NCBI RefSeq assembly: GCF_010548305.1
Contig: NZ_JAAGLV010000028.1
Span: 1-64,000 of the forward strand
From: Streptomyces sp. SID13031
Lineage (GTDB): Bacteria > Actinomycetota > Actinomycetes > Propionibacteriales > Kribbellaceae
Reading direction: 5' to 3'
Length of the DNA stretch: 64,000 bases
The first letter of the stretch is position 1. Each line of letters starts with the position of its first letter. The notes beneath the pieces are model-generated. The model had not been told where the DNA came from. It saw only the letters and a list, made by a program, of their open reading frames with translations, and ran no database searches. This document shows, piece after piece, positions 8,496 to 17,269 of this stretch. Made by a program: the position numbers and the translations under genes.

Positions 8496-9269
8496 ATGCC
8501 GCTCTATCGTGACGAGGCGATCGTGCTCCGGGTCCAGAAACTGGGCGAAGCCGATCGGATCGCCACGCTCCTGACCCGCGGCCACGGCAAGATCCGCGCG
8601 GTCGCCAAAGGGGTCCGCCGGACGTCGTCCCGCTTCGGCGCCCGGCTCGAGCCGTTCAGTCACGTCGACCTGCAGCTGGCGACCGGCCGGACGCTCGACG
8701 TGGTCACCCAGGCGGTATCGATCGCGGCGTACGGCCAGGGAATCGTCGGTGACTACGCCCGGTACACGACCGGTACGGTCATCCTGGAGACCGCCGACCG
8801 CCTGGTCGTCGAGGAGAAGGAACCCGCCACCCAGCAGCACCTCCTGCTGGCCGGCGCCCTCCGCGTCCTGTCCGCCGGTGAACGCGCCCCCGGCCTGGTC
8901 CTCGACTCCTTCCTGCTCCGCTCGCTGGCGATCTCGGGCTACGCCCCGTCCTTCGACGACTGCGCCAAATGCGGCGAACCAGGCCCCCACCGAGCCTTCA
9001 ATCCGGCCGCCGGCGGCATGGTCTGCACCACCTGCCGCCCTCCGGCCTCGACCATGCCCGCACCCAGCACGGTCACCCTCCTGGCGGCGCTGCTGGTCGG
9101 CGACTGGCCCACCGCGGAAAGCACCGACCCGCGAACCCGGCGAGAAGCAGCCACCCTCGTCTCAGCCTTCGCCACCTACCACCTCGACCGCCTTCGCTCG
9201 CTCCGCCACCTGGACCTGACCACCGAATCCCCCCAGCTGAACCTGACCCAGCACCCCTCCGCCTCCTGA
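8496..9269 (+). CDS. recO: DNA repair protein RecO
   Basis: A 257-residue protein with the RecO layout: an N-terminal OB-fold beginning LYRDEAIVLRVQKLGEADRIATLLTR, then a helical domain with a four-Cys zinc site (CAKCGEPG and CTTC). RecO binds SSB and single-stranded DNA and loads RecA with RecR in gap repair. Length is usual. The start ATG follows GAGAAT by 6 bases, possibly leaderless. It sits just before uppS, a conserved order in actinobacteria. Confidence 0.95.
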   Translation: MPLYRDEAIVLRVQKLGEADRIATLLTRGHGKIRAVAKGVRRTSSRFGARLEPFSHVDLQLATGRTLDVVTQAVSIAAYGQGIVGDYARYTTGTVILETADRLVVEEKEPATQQHLLLAGALRVLSAGERAPGLVLDSFLLRSLAISGYAPSFDDCAKCGEPGPHRAFNPAAGGMVCTTCRPPASTMPAPSTVTLLAALLVGDWPTAESTDPRTRREAATLVSAFATYHLDRLRSLRHLDLTTESPQLNLTQHPSAS

Positions 9270-9297
9270 CCGGTTCGCCATAGGAGAGGATTTGGGC

Positions 9298-10146
9298 ATG
9301 TCTCCTATCGGTCGTCGTCGGGGTCGGGTCGAGCAGCGCAGGCGGGCGGAGGTGGTTGCTCCGGAGCCGCATCCGTCGGGAGCGCGGCCGCCGGCGATCC
9401 CCCAGGAGCTGGTGCCCAATCACGTGGCGATCGTGATGGACGGGAACGGGCGCTGGGCCAAGGCGCGGAACCTGCCCAGGACCGATGGGCACAAGGCCGG
9501 CGAGGCGTCGTTGCTGGACACGATCCGGGGTGGGATCGATATCGGGGTCAAGTACATCTCGGCGTACGCGTTCTCGACGGAGAACTGGGCGCGGTCGCCT
9601 GATGAGGTGCGGTTCCTGATGGGATTCAACCGGGACGTGATCCATCGGCGGCGGGATGAGCTGGACGCGATGGGGGTGCGGGTGGTCTGGTCGGGGCGGC
9701 GGCCGCGGCTGTGGAAGAGCGTGATCGACGAGCTGGAGAACGCGCAGGAGCGGACGAAGGACAACGACACGATCACGCTGCAGTTCTGTGTGAACTACGG
9801 CGGGCAGGCGGAGATCGCGGACGCGATGAAGTCGATCGCCGCGGAGGTTGCCGCCGGCAAGCTCAACCCGGACCGGATCTCCGAGAAGACGATCGCGAAG
9901 CACCTCTACAACCCGGAGATCCCGCCGGTCGACCTGTTCGTCCGGTCGTCGGGGGAGCAGCGGACGTCCAACTTCCTCGTCTGGCAGCTCGCGTACGCCG
10001 AGATGGTCTTCCTCGACACGCTCTGGCCCGACTTCGACCGTCGCGATCTGTGGCGCGCGATCGAGCTGTATGCCCAGCGCGACCGCCGCTACGGCGGCGC
10101 CGTCCCCAACCAGGTCGAGCCGACGGGTGAGCCCGGACAGGTCTAA
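9298..10146 (+). CDS. uppS: isoprenyl (undeca/decaprenyl) diphosphate synthase
   Basis: A 282-residue cis-prenyltransferase that extends a short allylic diphosphate with isopentenyl diphosphate to make the lipid carrier for cell-wall synthesis. Key motifs are VMDGNGRWAK with the catalytic Asp, GHKAG, the FSTENWARS stretch, and near the C-terminus RSSGEQRTSNFL with the basic pyrophosphate-binding residues, followed by WPDF. The first 40 residues are an extra basic, Pro-rich arm. The ATG at 9298 has an ideal Shine-Dalgarno (AGGAGAGGA, 9282-9290). The recO neighbour matches actinobacterial synteny with the Rv2361c-type long-chain synthase. Confidence 0.93.
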   Translation: MSPIGRRRGRVEQRRRAEVVAPEPHPSGARPPAIPQELVPNHVAIVMDGNGRWAKARNLPRTDGHKAGEASLLDTIRGGIDIGVKYISAYAFSTENWARSPDEVRFLMGFNRDVIHRRRDELDAMGVRVVWSGRRPRLWKSVIDELENAQERTKDNDTITLQFCVNYGGQAEIADAMKSIAAEVAAGKLNPDRISEKTIAKHLYNPEIPPVDLFVRSSGEQRTSNFLVWQLAYAEMVFLDTLWPDFDRRDLWRAIELYAQRDRRYGGAVPNQVEPTGEPGQV

Positions 10147-10204
10147 TGTCCATCGGTGAACTTCCGCCTGCACCCGAGCGAAGCGGGCCGCGGCAACGAC
10201 TACA

Positions 10205-10233
10205 GCCGCTGAATACCTGCGCCGGTCAGCGGC
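10205..10233. terminator. hairpin between convergent uppS and response regulator genes
   Basis: GCCGCTGA (10205-10212) pairs perfectly with TCAGCGGC (10226-10233) around a 13-base loop, between two convergent genes. The right arm overlaps the stop codon of the response regulator. There is no clear T-tract, so a bidirectional terminator is plausible but not certain. Confidence 0.4.
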
Positions 10234-10870
10234 GTGGGGAGGGAAGCAGGCCTCGTTCGATCGCGACGGTGACTGCGCGGGTGCGGTCGTCGACGTCGAG
10301 TTTGGTGAAGAGGCGTTGCAGGTGGGTCTTGACCGTTGCCTCGCCGATGAACAGTTCGCGGCCGATCTCCGCGTTGCTCAGGCCTCGGGCGACGGCCGCG
10401 AGCACCTCCAGTTCGCGCGGCGATGGTTGTACGGCGGCTGGCGCGGCCGGCGTACGGAGCCGCGACATCAAGCGGGCCGCGACCGGTGGTGCGAGGACCG
10501 TCTCGCCGCGTGAGGCGGCCCGGATCCCGTCGAGCAGCTCGGCATGCGGCGTGTCCTTCAGCAGGTAACCGGCAGCACCCGCCTCGACCGCATGCAGGAT
10601 GTCCGTGTCCGTGTCGTACGTCGTCAGCACGAGCACCTTCGTGTCCGGGTATCCGGACACGATCGCACCCGTCGCCGAAACCCCGTCCCGCCGCGGCATC
10701 CGCAGATCCATCAGGACGACGTCCGGCCGGGTCGACTCGACCAGCGCGAGCGCCTCCTCACCGTCGGCCGCCTCGCCGACGACCTCGATGTCCTCGGTCA
10801 CCGCGAGCATCCCGATCAGCCCCGACCGGACCACCGGATGGTCGTCCACCACCAGCACCCGAACCATCAT
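10226..10870 (-). CDS. NarL/LuxR-family response regulator
   Basis: A 214-residue response regulator. The receiver domain (residues 1-120) has the acidic pair DD at 9-10, the phospho-acceptor Asp55 in VVLMDLRMP, a Thr in VLVLTTYDT and Lys in GYLLKD. The C-terminal LuxR-type HTH follows, with PSPRELEVLAAVARGLSNAEIG and the recognition segment ATVKTHLQRLFTKLDV. It starts 4 bases inside the end of the kinase gene, so both are made together. It is the last gene of an exporter/two-component operon and probably controls that operon. Confidence 0.92.
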   Translation of the reverse strand: MMVRVLVVDDHPVVRSGLIGMLAVTEDIEVVGEAADGEEALALVESTRPDVVLMDLRMPRRDGVSATGAIVSGYPDTKVLVLTTYDTDTDILHAVEAGAAGYLLKDTPHAELLDGIRAASRGETVLAPPVAARLMSRLRTPAAPAAVQPSPRELEVLAAVARGLSNAEIGRELFIGEATVKTHLQRLFTKLDVDDRTRAVTVAIERGLLPSPRR

Positions 10871-12165
10871 CGATCCTCCTGCCCCGTCGCCGGGATGAGT
10901 ACCTGCACCCGCGTACCACGCCCCGGCGCGCTGTCGACCGACACCGTGCCACCGGACTCCTCGACCCGCCCGCGCATCGCCGCGAGCCCGTACCCGCCGG
11001 ACGGAGCAGAAGGCGAGAACCCCGACCCGTCATCGCTGATCTCGATCGCCACCCCGTCAGCCGACAGGCCCAGCCTGATCCGCACCCGAGTGGCCCCAGC
11101 ATGTTTCCGTACGTTCGCCAGCGACTCCTGAGCCGCCCGCAACAACACCACCTGCTGCCCCTGCGGCAAGGCAGCGACCTCGTCGTCAGCCATGTCCAGC
11201 GACACCTGTACGTCGACCCCGGTCTCGGCCGCGAACCGCTCACCCTGCCTCTGCAGTACTTCGGCCAGCGTCGCCCCGCTCAACGCCACGGGCGTGAACG
11301 CGGCCACCAGCGCCCGAGCCTCGGCAAGATTCTCGCGAGCCGTGTCCTCGATCGCCGCCAACCGCCCGGCCGCGGGCTCGACAGCTCCGCGCGACAACTC
11401 GACCGCAGCCGTCTGCGAGAGCATCACGATGCTCGTCATCCCCTGCGCGAGCGTGTCGTGGATCTCGCGTGCCATCCGCTCCCGCTCGGCCATCACCCCG
11501 GCCGTGTGGTGTGCCTCGGCGAGCTCGTCGCGCGCGGCCTCGAGCTGCTCGATCAGCTCGGCCCGCTGCTGGCTCTGGGTGATCACCTTGTCGATCCAGA
11601 TGCCGAGCAGCAGGCTGACCGCCAGGCTGATCACCATCCACGGGAGGATGTCCCAGAAGGCGTCGACCGACCAGCCGGCCGCCCAGAGCTGGGCCGTGCC
11701 GACCGCGAACAGCAGCAGGAAGCTGAGGGGTACCGCGTCGAGCATCCGGTCGCTCAGCAGCCAGATCTGCGGCGAGACGATGAACAGGATGAAGACCGAC
11801 TGCGGGAACAGCGCGACGGCGCCGCTGACGCAGATGATCATCAGCGCGCGGTACAGGTGGGACTGCCACCGGCTGCGCGAGACCATCGCCGGCATCGCGA
11901 GGAACCGGTAGGCCAGGGCCAGCACCGCGACCAGAGCCAGGTAGACGATCCGGCGCGGGCTGGTCAGCTCGGACGAGAACAGTGCGGCGACCGCGGTCAC
12001 GCCGAGCAGGCCGTAGAAGACCACGTGCCAGCCGACCAGGGTTCGCACCCAGACCGGCGCGTCGACCCGACCGCGGGAGAGCTCCATGCGCACCATCTTC
12101 CTCCAGAACCACCGGAGGTCGCTCAAGGCGCCTCCGGTGGCTGCGCTGGCGGGGGTGCCGAACAT
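10867..12165 (-). CDS. sensor histidine kinase, HisKA_3 (DesK/NarX-like) type
   Basis: A 432-residue kinase. Six or so hydrophobic helices span residues 40-190 with almost no periplasmic loops, so it probably senses within the membrane. A coiled stretch at 195-225 leads to the dimerisation helix with the phospho-accepting His236 in MAREIHDTLAQG. The ATPase part shows NVRKHAGAT (N box) and DDGSGF plus GGYGLAAMRGRV (G boxes). The chosen ATG overlaps the permease stop by one base (TGATG); ATG codons at 12096 and 12087 are alternatives. Its permease and ATPase neighbours suggest it monitors what the exporter handles, such as a membrane-active compound. Confidence 0.88.
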   Translation of the reverse strand: MFGTPASAATGGALSDLRWFWRKMVRMELSRGRVDAPVWVRTLVGWHVVFYGLLGVTAVAALFSSELTSPRRIVYLALVAVLALAYRFLAMPAMVSRSRWQSHLYRALMIICVSGAVALFPQSVFILFIVSPQIWLLSDRMLDAVPLSFLLLFAVGTAQLWAAGWSVDAFWDILPWMVISLAVSLLLGIWIDKVITQSQQRAELIEQLEAARDELAEAHHTAGVMAERERMAREIHDTLAQGMTSIVMLSQTAAVELSRGAVEPAAGRLAAIEDTARENLAEARALVAAFTPVALSGATLAEVLQRQGERFAAETGVDVQVSLDMADDEVAALPQGQQVVLLRAAQESLANVRKHAGATRVRIRLGLSADGVAIEISDDGSGFSPSAPSGGYGLAAMRGRVEESGGTVSVDSAPGRGTRVQVLIPATGQEDR

Positions 12166-12995
12166 CAGCCCGCGTCTCGCCTGGTCCAGCGGAACACCCG
12201 CTGAGCGACGATCAGGCCGACGACGAGCCAGACGACGAGCACGATCGCGCCGAGGCCGAGGTGCCAGTCCTGGCCGGGCTCGGTCTGCACGAAGTTGTCC
12301 GGCAGGAACACCGACCGCATGCCCGAGGCCAGCCACTTCAGCGGGAAGACCGAGGCGAAGCCGCGCATCCACGACGGCAGGCTGCTGTAGACGAAGTACA
12401 CACCGGACATGAACTGCAGTAGCAGGACGACCGGGGTGACGACCGCGGAGGCCGCCTTGCCCGACTTCGGTACGACGCTGAACGCGATCCCGAGCACCGA
12501 CCCCGACGCGGTACCGAGAACGAAGATCCAGACGAAGTTGAGCCACTTGGACGGCTCGGTCGGCAGGTCGACGCCGAGCAGCAGGCCGGAGATCGCCAGC
12601 AGCAGCGCGACCTGCGCGACCGAGGTGACCAGGACCTGGCCGATCTTGCCGATGAAGTAGGCCTGCGGCGGCATCGGCGTACCGCGCAGCCGCTTCAGCA
12701 GGCCTTCGTCGCGCTCCAGCGCGATGCTGATCGCGAGCGACTGGAAGCTGCTCAAGAAGATGCCGGAGGCGATCATCCCGGGCGTGAAGTAGGTGGCGGC
12801 GTTGACCCCGTTGCCGAAGTCGGTGTCGCCGAAGACGGCCGAGAAGATGGCCAGGAAGATGATCGGGAAGAAGAAGGTGAAGATCAGCGCCTCGCGCTCC
12901 CGGAAGAACTCGCGCACCTCGAGCTTGGTCCTGGCCAGGCCGACTGACAGCGTCGACGGCAGCGGCTTGGCGGTGGAGTTGTGCGTGGTAGCCAT
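12165..12995 (-). CDS. ABC-2 type exporter permease
   Basis: A 276-residue permease with six predicted helices and the ABC-2 layout: an N-terminal cytosolic stretch with LEVREFFREREALIFTFFFP, then helices, and LKRLRGTPMPPQAYFIGK between helices 2 and 3. It couples with the ATPase encoded just upstream (stop/start overlap TGATG) to export a drug, lipid or polymer. The kinase gene follows with the same kind of overlap, so four genes form one translationally coupled unit. Confidence 0.85.
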   Translation of the reverse strand: MATTHNSTAKPLPSTLSVGLARTKLEVREFFREREALIFTFFFPIIFLAIFSAVFGDTDFGNGVNAATYFTPGMIASGIFLSSFQSLAISIALERDEGLLKRLRGTPMPPQAYFIGKIGQVLVTSVAQVALLLAISGLLLGVDLPTEPSKWLNFVWIFVLGTASGSVLGIAFSVVPKSGKAASAVVTPVVLLLQFMSGVYFVYSSLPSWMRGFASVFPLKWLASGMRSVFLPDNFVQTEPGQDWHLGLGAIVLVVWLVVGLIVAQRVFRWTRRDAG

Positions 12996-13879
12996 CAGAG
13001 TGCTCCAGCTTCGATCGCTTCAGCGTCGGCGGTGGCCTTGCCGATCAGGTCCAGGTAGATGTCTTCCAGGCTCGGACGCCGTACTTCGAGCTCCGGTACT
13101 TCGCCGCCGAAGCGGGCCATCAGCGCGGCCACCTCGGCCGTCGGCTGGTCGGTCCGGAGCTCGTGCGGGCCGTCCGCGTCGGACCAGGAGACCCGCGCGG
13201 TCCGGGCCCCCCGCCCGCCGAGCGTCTCCGGCGTACCGATCTCGATCATCCGGCCGTCGGCGATCACCCCGACCCGGTCGGCCAGGTGCTCGGCCTCGTC
13301 CAGGTAGTGGGTGGTGAGCAGGATGGTGGTACCGCCGGTGCGCAGGTTCTCGATCAGGGTCCAGAACTGCCGGCGCGCCTCGGGGTCGAACCCGGTCGTG
13401 GGCTCGTCCAGGAACAGCAGTTCCGGGTTGCCGATCACGCCGAGCGCCACGTCGAGCCGGCGGCGCTGACCGCCGGACAGCTTGCGCGGCCGGGTCTTGC
13501 GCTTGTCCTCCAGGCCGACTGCGGCGATCACCTCGTCGGGGTCGCGCGGGTCGGGGTAGTAGCCGGCGTAGTGGTTCACCAGCTCGGACACCGTCGACTC
13601 GGCCTCGTCGCGCGAGGTCTGCAGCACGATCCCGATCCGGCTGCGCCACTGGCGGTCGGCCTTGGCCGGGTCCGTGCCGAGCACACTGATCTCACCCTCG
13701 TCCGCACGGCGGTACCCCTCCAGCACCTCCGTGGTCGTGGTCTTGCCGGCGCCGTTCGGGCCGAGCAGGGCGAACACCTCACCGCGGTGGATGTCCAGGT
13801 CGACGCCCGCGACGGCGACCTTGTCCGGGTAGCGCTTGACGAGTCCTCGGACCCGTACTGCGATGTCTGTGTCGGTCAT
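12995..13879 (-). CDS. ABC-2 exporter ATP-binding protein (DrrA/NatA-like)
   Basis: A 294-residue ATPase. Walker A is GPNGAGKTTT, the signature LSGGQRRRLDVALGV, Walker B LLFLDEPTTGFD and the switch TTHYLDEAEHLADR. The extra C-terminal 70 residues match the regulatory tail of the drug-exporter ATPase group. It is the first gene of the ABC/two-component operon. A Gly-Gly-rich ribosome site (GGAGGCGAAGG) precedes the ATG. The operon promoter probably lies in 13880-13996 together with the palindrome at 13936. Confidence 0.9.
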   Translation of the reverse strand: MTDTDIAVRVRGLVKRYPDKVAVAGVDLDIHRGEVFALLGPNGAGKTTTTEVLEGYRRADEGEISVLGTDPAKADRQWRSRIGIVLQTSRDEAESTVSELVNHYAGYYPDPRDPDEVIAAVGLEDKRKTRPRKLSGGQRRRLDVALGVIGNPELLFLDEPTTGFDPEARRQFWTLIENLRTGGTTILLTTHYLDEAEHLADRVGVIADGRMIEIGTPETLGGRGARTARVSWSDADGPHELRTDQPTAEVAALMARFGGEVPELEVRRPSLEDIYLDLIGKATADAEAIEAGAL

Positions 13880-13935
13880 GACTCAACCTTCGCCTCCGAG
13901 CGGGTCTACGGAGGAGCACCGGACGACGGACCGAC

Positions 13936-13955
13936 TGTCCCCCGACCGGGGGACA
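13936..13955. promoter_or_regulatory. 20-bp palindromic operator candidate
   Basis: Perfect 9-base arms TGTCCCCCG and CGGGGGACA around a 2-base centre lie in the gap between the divergent exporter/two-component operon and the mycothiol dehydrogenase gene. Dyads of this size suit a dimeric response regulator. The NarL-type regulator at the end of the adjacent operon is the obvious candidate; this is inference. Confidence 0.5.
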
Positions 13956-13984
13956 GCGAGCTGTACTCCCTCGCTCTCCTTGGA

Positions 13985-13990
13985 TAGCGT
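13985..13990 (+). promoter_or_regulatory. -10 hexamer of a leaderless promoter (TAGCGT)
   Basis: TAGCGT ends 6 bases before the ATG at 13997, the same spacing seen before many genes here, suggesting a leaderless mscR transcript. Confidence 0.45.
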
Positions 13991-13996
13991 CGGCCC

Positions 13997-15091
13997 ATGA
14001 GTCAGACCGTGCGTGGAGTCGTCGCCCTCCGCAAGGGTGCACCCGTAACCATCGAAGAAATCACCATTCCCGACCCGGGTCCGGGCGAAGCGGTCGTCAA
14101 GGTCCAGGCCTGCGGGGTGTGCCACACAGACCTGCACTATCGCGAGGGCGGTATCAACGACGAGTTCCCGTTCCTGCTGGGCCATGAGGCCGCCGGAGTG
14201 GTCGAGTCGGTCGGTGAGGGTGTCACCGACGTGGCGCCCGGCGACTTCGTCGTACTGAACTGGCGGGCCGTCTGCGGCAACTGCCGGGCCTGCCTGCGCG
14301 GGCGTCCTTGGTACTGCTTCAACACGCACAACGCGAAGCAGAAGATGACTCTTTCCGACGGTACTGAGCTGTCGCCCGCGCTGGGTATCGGCGCGTTCGC
14401 CGAGAAGACTCTGGTCGCGGCCGGTCAGTGCACGAAGGTCGACCCGGCGGTGAAGCCCGAGGTGGCCGGCCTGCTCGGCTGCGGCGTGATGGCCGGCCTC
14501 GGTGCCGCGGTGAATACCGGCAACGTCGGCCGTGGTGACACCGTCGCCGTGATCGGGTGCGGCGGCGTCGGTACTGCGGCCGTCGTCGGCGCCCGGCTGG
14601 CCGGGGCTTCCCGGGTGATCGCGCTCGACATCGACCAGCGCAAGCTCGACGTCGCTTTGGAGCTCGGTGCGACGCACACGATCAACTCGAAGGGCCTGGA
14701 CCACGACGGTGTCGTCGAGGCCGTCCAGGAGTTGACCGGCGGGTTCGGTGCGGATGTGGTGATCGACGCGGTCGGCCGCCCGGAGACCTGGAAGCAGGCG
14801 TTCTACGCGCGCGACCTGGCCGGCACGGTGGTACTGGTCGGCGTACCGACGCCGGAGATGACGCTCGACATGCCGCTGCTCGACTTCTTCGGTCGCGGCG
14901 GCTCGCTCAAGTCGAGCTGGTACGGCGACTGCCTGCCGTCGCGCGACTTCCCGCTGCTGATCGACCTGCATCTGCAGGGCCGGTTGCCGCTGGACCGGTT
15001 CGTGTCGGAGACGATCGCGCTGGACGGGGTCGAGGCTGCGTTCGACAAGATGCACCACGGCGACGTGCTGCGATCGGTGGTGCTGTTCTGA
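13997..15091 (+). CDS. mscR: S-(hydroxymethyl)mycothiol dehydrogenase
   Basis: A 364-residue zinc alcohol dehydrogenase that oxidises the formaldehyde-mycothiol adduct with NAD, the actinobacterial counterpart of glutathione-dependent formaldehyde dehydrogenase. Catalytic zinc ligands are Cys42 (CGVCHTD) and His63 (LLGHEAAG); structural zinc ligands are Cys93, 96, 99 and 107. The Rossmann motif is VIGCGGVG, with Asp in ALDIDQRKL selecting NAD. NWRAVCGNCRACLRGRPWYC is characteristic of this branch. The next gene overlaps its stop by one base and encodes the metallo-hydrolase that normally accompanies it, which supports the assignment. Confidence 0.9.
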   Translation: MSQTVRGVVALRKGAPVTIEEITIPDPGPGEAVVKVQACGVCHTDLHYREGGINDEFPFLLGHEAAGVVESVGEGVTDVAPGDFVVLNWRAVCGNCRACLRGRPWYCFNTHNAKQKMTLSDGTELSPALGIGAFAEKTLVAAGQCTKVDPAVKPEVAGLLGCGVMAGLGAAVNTGNVGRGDTVAVIGCGGVGTAAVVGARLAGASRVIALDIDQRKLDVALELGATHTINSKGLDHDGVVEAVQELTGGFGADVVIDAVGRPETWKQAFYARDLAGTVVLVGVPTPEMTLDMPLLDFFGRGGSLKSSWYGDCLPSRDFPLLIDLHLQGRLPLDRFVSETIALDGVEAAFDKMHHGDVLRSVVLF

Positions 15092-15696
15092 TGCCGGCCC
15101 GGATCGAGCGCGTCATCACGTCCGGCACGTTCAGCCTCGACGGCGGTACGTGGGACGTCGACAACAACGTCTGGCTGGTGGGCGACGACGAGGAGGTGCT
15201 CGTCATCGACGCCGCCCACGATGCCGCCGCGATCGTCGAGGCGGTCGGCGATCGCCGGGTGGTCGCGCTGGTCTGCACGCACGGCCACAACGACCACATC
15301 AACGCGGCCGGCGACTTCCGGGACGCCGTCAAAGCACCGGTCTGGCTCAACCCGGCCGACCGGATGCTGTGGGACACGCAGTACGAGGTGTCCCCGGACC
15401 ACGACCTCGCCGACGGGACGACCTTCGAGGTAGCGGGGACGACGTTGCGCGCGATCCACACCCCCGGCCACAGCCCCGGCAGTACGTCCCTGTACGCCGA
15501 GGACCTGAACGCCGTCTTCACCGGCGACACCCTCTTCCACGGCGGCCCGGGCGCGACCGGCCGCTCGTACTCCGACAAGCCGACGATCCTCGACTCGATC
15601 CGCACCAAACTCCTCACCCTGCCCGGCGACACGATCGTCCACACCGGCCACGGCGACACCACCACGATCGCGGCCGAGGTCACGAACATCAGCTGA
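15091..15696 (+). CDS. metallo-beta-lactamase fold hydrolase (mscR partner)
   Basis: A 201-residue hydrolase with the binuclear metal motif THGHNDHINAAG, TPGHSPGST, FTGDTLF and a final HTGHGDTTT. This glyoxalase II-like class hydrolyses thioesters. Sitting one base inside the end of the mycothiol-dependent dehydrogenase gene, it probably releases formate and free mycothiol from S-formylmycothiol. The role is inferred from context and is not shown by sequence alone. Confidence 0.8.
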   Translation: MPARIERVITSGTFSLDGGTWDVDNNVWLVGDDEEVLVIDAAHDAAAIVEAVGDRRVVALVCTHGHNDHINAAGDFRDAVKAPVWLNPADRMLWDTQYEVSPDHDLADGTTFEVAGTTLRAIHTPGHSPGSTSLYAEDLNAVFTGDTLFHGGPGATGRSYSDKPTILDSIRTKLLTLPGDTIVHTGHGDTTTIAAEVTNIS

Positions 15697-15715
15697 CCCC
15701 CCGGACCGCCCGGCC

Positions 15716-16693
15716 TCAGGCTGTGGGGGTTTCGCCTGCTACCCAGGTCATGTCTGGGTAGCGGGTGCCGACGGGGGTGAGTTTGGAGAGGGAGGCGACG
15801 TCTTCGGGTGAGAGGGTGACGGCGAGGGCACCGGCGTTCTCCTCCAGGTAGGTGCGGCGCTTGGTGCCGGGGATCGGTGCGATGTCGTTGCCCTGGGCAA
15901 GTAGCCAGGCGAGGGCGATCTGCCCGGGGGTCGCGTCGTTGCGGGCTGCTACCGCGCGGATCTGCTCGACCAGAGTGAGGTTGGCTTCGAGGTTGTCGGC
16001 GTCGAAGCGGGGGAGGGTCTTGCGGAAGTCGCCGTCGGCGAGGTCTTCCTGGCCGGCGATCTTGCCGGTCAGCATGCCGCGGCCGAGTGGGCTGTACGGC
16101 ACGACGCCGATCCCGAGCTCGCGGCAGACCGGGAGCACCTCGGCCTCGATGTCGCGGCTGAACAGCGAGTACTCCGACTGCACCGCGGCGATCGGGTGCA
16201 CCGCGTGCGCCCGGCGGATCGTGTCGGCCGACGCCTCGGACAGGCCGAGATGCTTCACCTTGCCCGCTTGGACCAGCTCGGCCATGGCGCCGACGCTCTC
16301 CTCGATCGGCACCGCCGGGTCGGCGCGGTGCTGGTAGTACAGGTCGAGGTGATCGACCCCGAGGCGGCTCAGGGAGGCGTCGATGGCCGATCGGACGTAC
16401 GCCGGTGAGCTGTCCAGCCGGATGAGCTTGTACGTCGCCGGGTCCATCACGATGCCGAACTTGCTGGCTAGCACCACCTCGTCGCGGCGGCCGGCGATGG
16501 CCTTGCCGACGAGCTCCTCGTTCGCGCCGGCGGCGTACAAGTCGGCGGTGTCGAGGAAGGTGATGCCCAGGTCGAGGGCGTGCTGGATGGTGGCGATCGA
16601 CTCGGTGTCGTCGCCGGGGCCGTAGCCGAAGCTCATCCCCATGCAGCCGAGTCCGAGCCGGCTGACGTCAGGTCCGTTGGTACCGAGAATCAT
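15716..16693 (-). CDS. aldo/keto reductase
   Basis: A 325-residue NADPH-dependent reductase. The tetrad residues lie in DTADLYAAG, ASKFGIV and YYQHRADP; the C-terminal cofactor motif is PIPGTKRRTYLEEN. It is clearly paralogous to the reductase at 6670-7659, sharing LGLGCMGMSFGYG, DDTESIAT, ANEELVG and AGRRDEVVLA. A Shine-Dalgarno (GGAG) precedes the ATG. Its upstream neighbour on the same strand is a MerR-type regulator, which probably controls it. Confidence 0.85.
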   Translation of the reverse strand: MILGTNGPDVSRLGLGCMGMSFGYGPGDDTESIATIQHALDLGITFLDTADLYAAGANEELVGKAIAGRRDEVVLASKFGIVMDPATYKLIRLDSSPAYVRSAIDASLSRLGVDHLDLYYQHRADPAVPIEESVGAMAELVQAGKVKHLGLSEASADTIRRAHAVHPIAAVQSEYSLFSRDIEAEVLPVCRELGIGVVPYSPLGRGMLTGKIAGQEDLADGDFRKTLPRFDADNLEANLTLVEQIRAVAARNDATPGQIALAWLLAQGNDIAPIPGTKRRTYLEENAGALAVTLSPEDVASLSKLTPVGTRYPDMTWVAGETPTA

Positions 16694-16719
16694 GATTTTC
16701 TCCTGGTTTCAGGCATGGC

Positions 16720-16766
16720 TCCGCCCGCTGACAGCCGCGAAGCGTGGTTGCCAGTCAGAGGGCGGA
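16720..16766 (-). terminator. hairpin between the MerR regulator and aldo/keto reductase genes
   Basis: Arms 16720-16732 and 16754-16766 (core CCGCCC and GGGCGG) pair over 13 positions with one mismatch around a 21-base loop. It lies in the 80-base gap between two genes of the same strand and may attenuate read-through from the regulator into the reductase. Confidence 0.4.
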
Positions 16767-16773
16767 ACGGGGG

Positions 16774-17262
16774 TTAGGGAGTGCAGTCGCCGCCGTACGT
16801 GATGATCTTGTAGTCGGTGACCGCGAGGGCCGCCTGCAGTTCGCGCAGCCGGCGCTGGATGGTGGCCCGGTGCTCCTGCATCAACGCGAGCCGCTCGGGA
16901 GCGGTCTGCTCGCCTTGGAGCACCAGATCCATGTAATGGCTGATCGTGCTGATCGACATGTCCGACAGCCGCAGCCTGGTGATGAACACGACCCGGGCGA
17001 GAGCCTCCTGGTCGTACTGCCGGTGGCCCGCCTCGTCGCGCCCGGCGACGATCAGGCCGACGCGTTCGTAGTACCGCAAGGTGTGGGCGGTGAGCCCGGT
17101 AGCCGCGGCGGCCTCCGCGATGGTCAGCACCTCGGGAAGCCCGTCCGGCAGTTCGAGCAACTGCAGCAGCTCAGGATCCATCGGCAATGAATCCGGAGCC
17201 TCGTGCCGCTCAGCCAACGCCTGCCGCCGATCAGCGGAGCTGAGGACACCCGTCGTGTTCAT
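16774..17262 (-). CDS. MerR-family transcriptional regulator
   Basis: A 162-residue regulator. After a 45-residue arm the winged HTH begins LTIAEAAAATGLTAHTLRYYERVGLI, the hallmark of the family, followed by the wing RQYDQEALARVVFITRLR and a long dimerisation helix to about residue 145. Only one Cys is present, close to the C-terminus (GGDC), so it is not a metal-ligating MerR of the classic kind. The ATG at 17262 follows a MerR-type promoter by 7 bases. It lies directly upstream of an aldo/keto reductase, a common pairing in which the regulator answers to aldehydes or electrophiles. Confidence 0.88.
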   Translation of the reverse strand: MNTTGVLSSADRRQALAERHEAPDSLPMDPELLQLLELPDGLPEVLTIAEAAAATGLTAHTLRYYERVGLIVAGRDEAGHRQYDQEALARVVFITRLRLSDMSISTISHYMDLVLQGEQTAPERLALMQEHRATIQRRLRELQAALAVTDYKIITYGGDCTP

Positions 17263-17269
17263 GTCTTCG

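Noticed and set aside
9292..9300. TTG start two codons before the uppS ATG
   Set aside because: The strong Shine-Dalgarno ends at 9290, only one base before the TTG, so the ATG at 9298 fits better.
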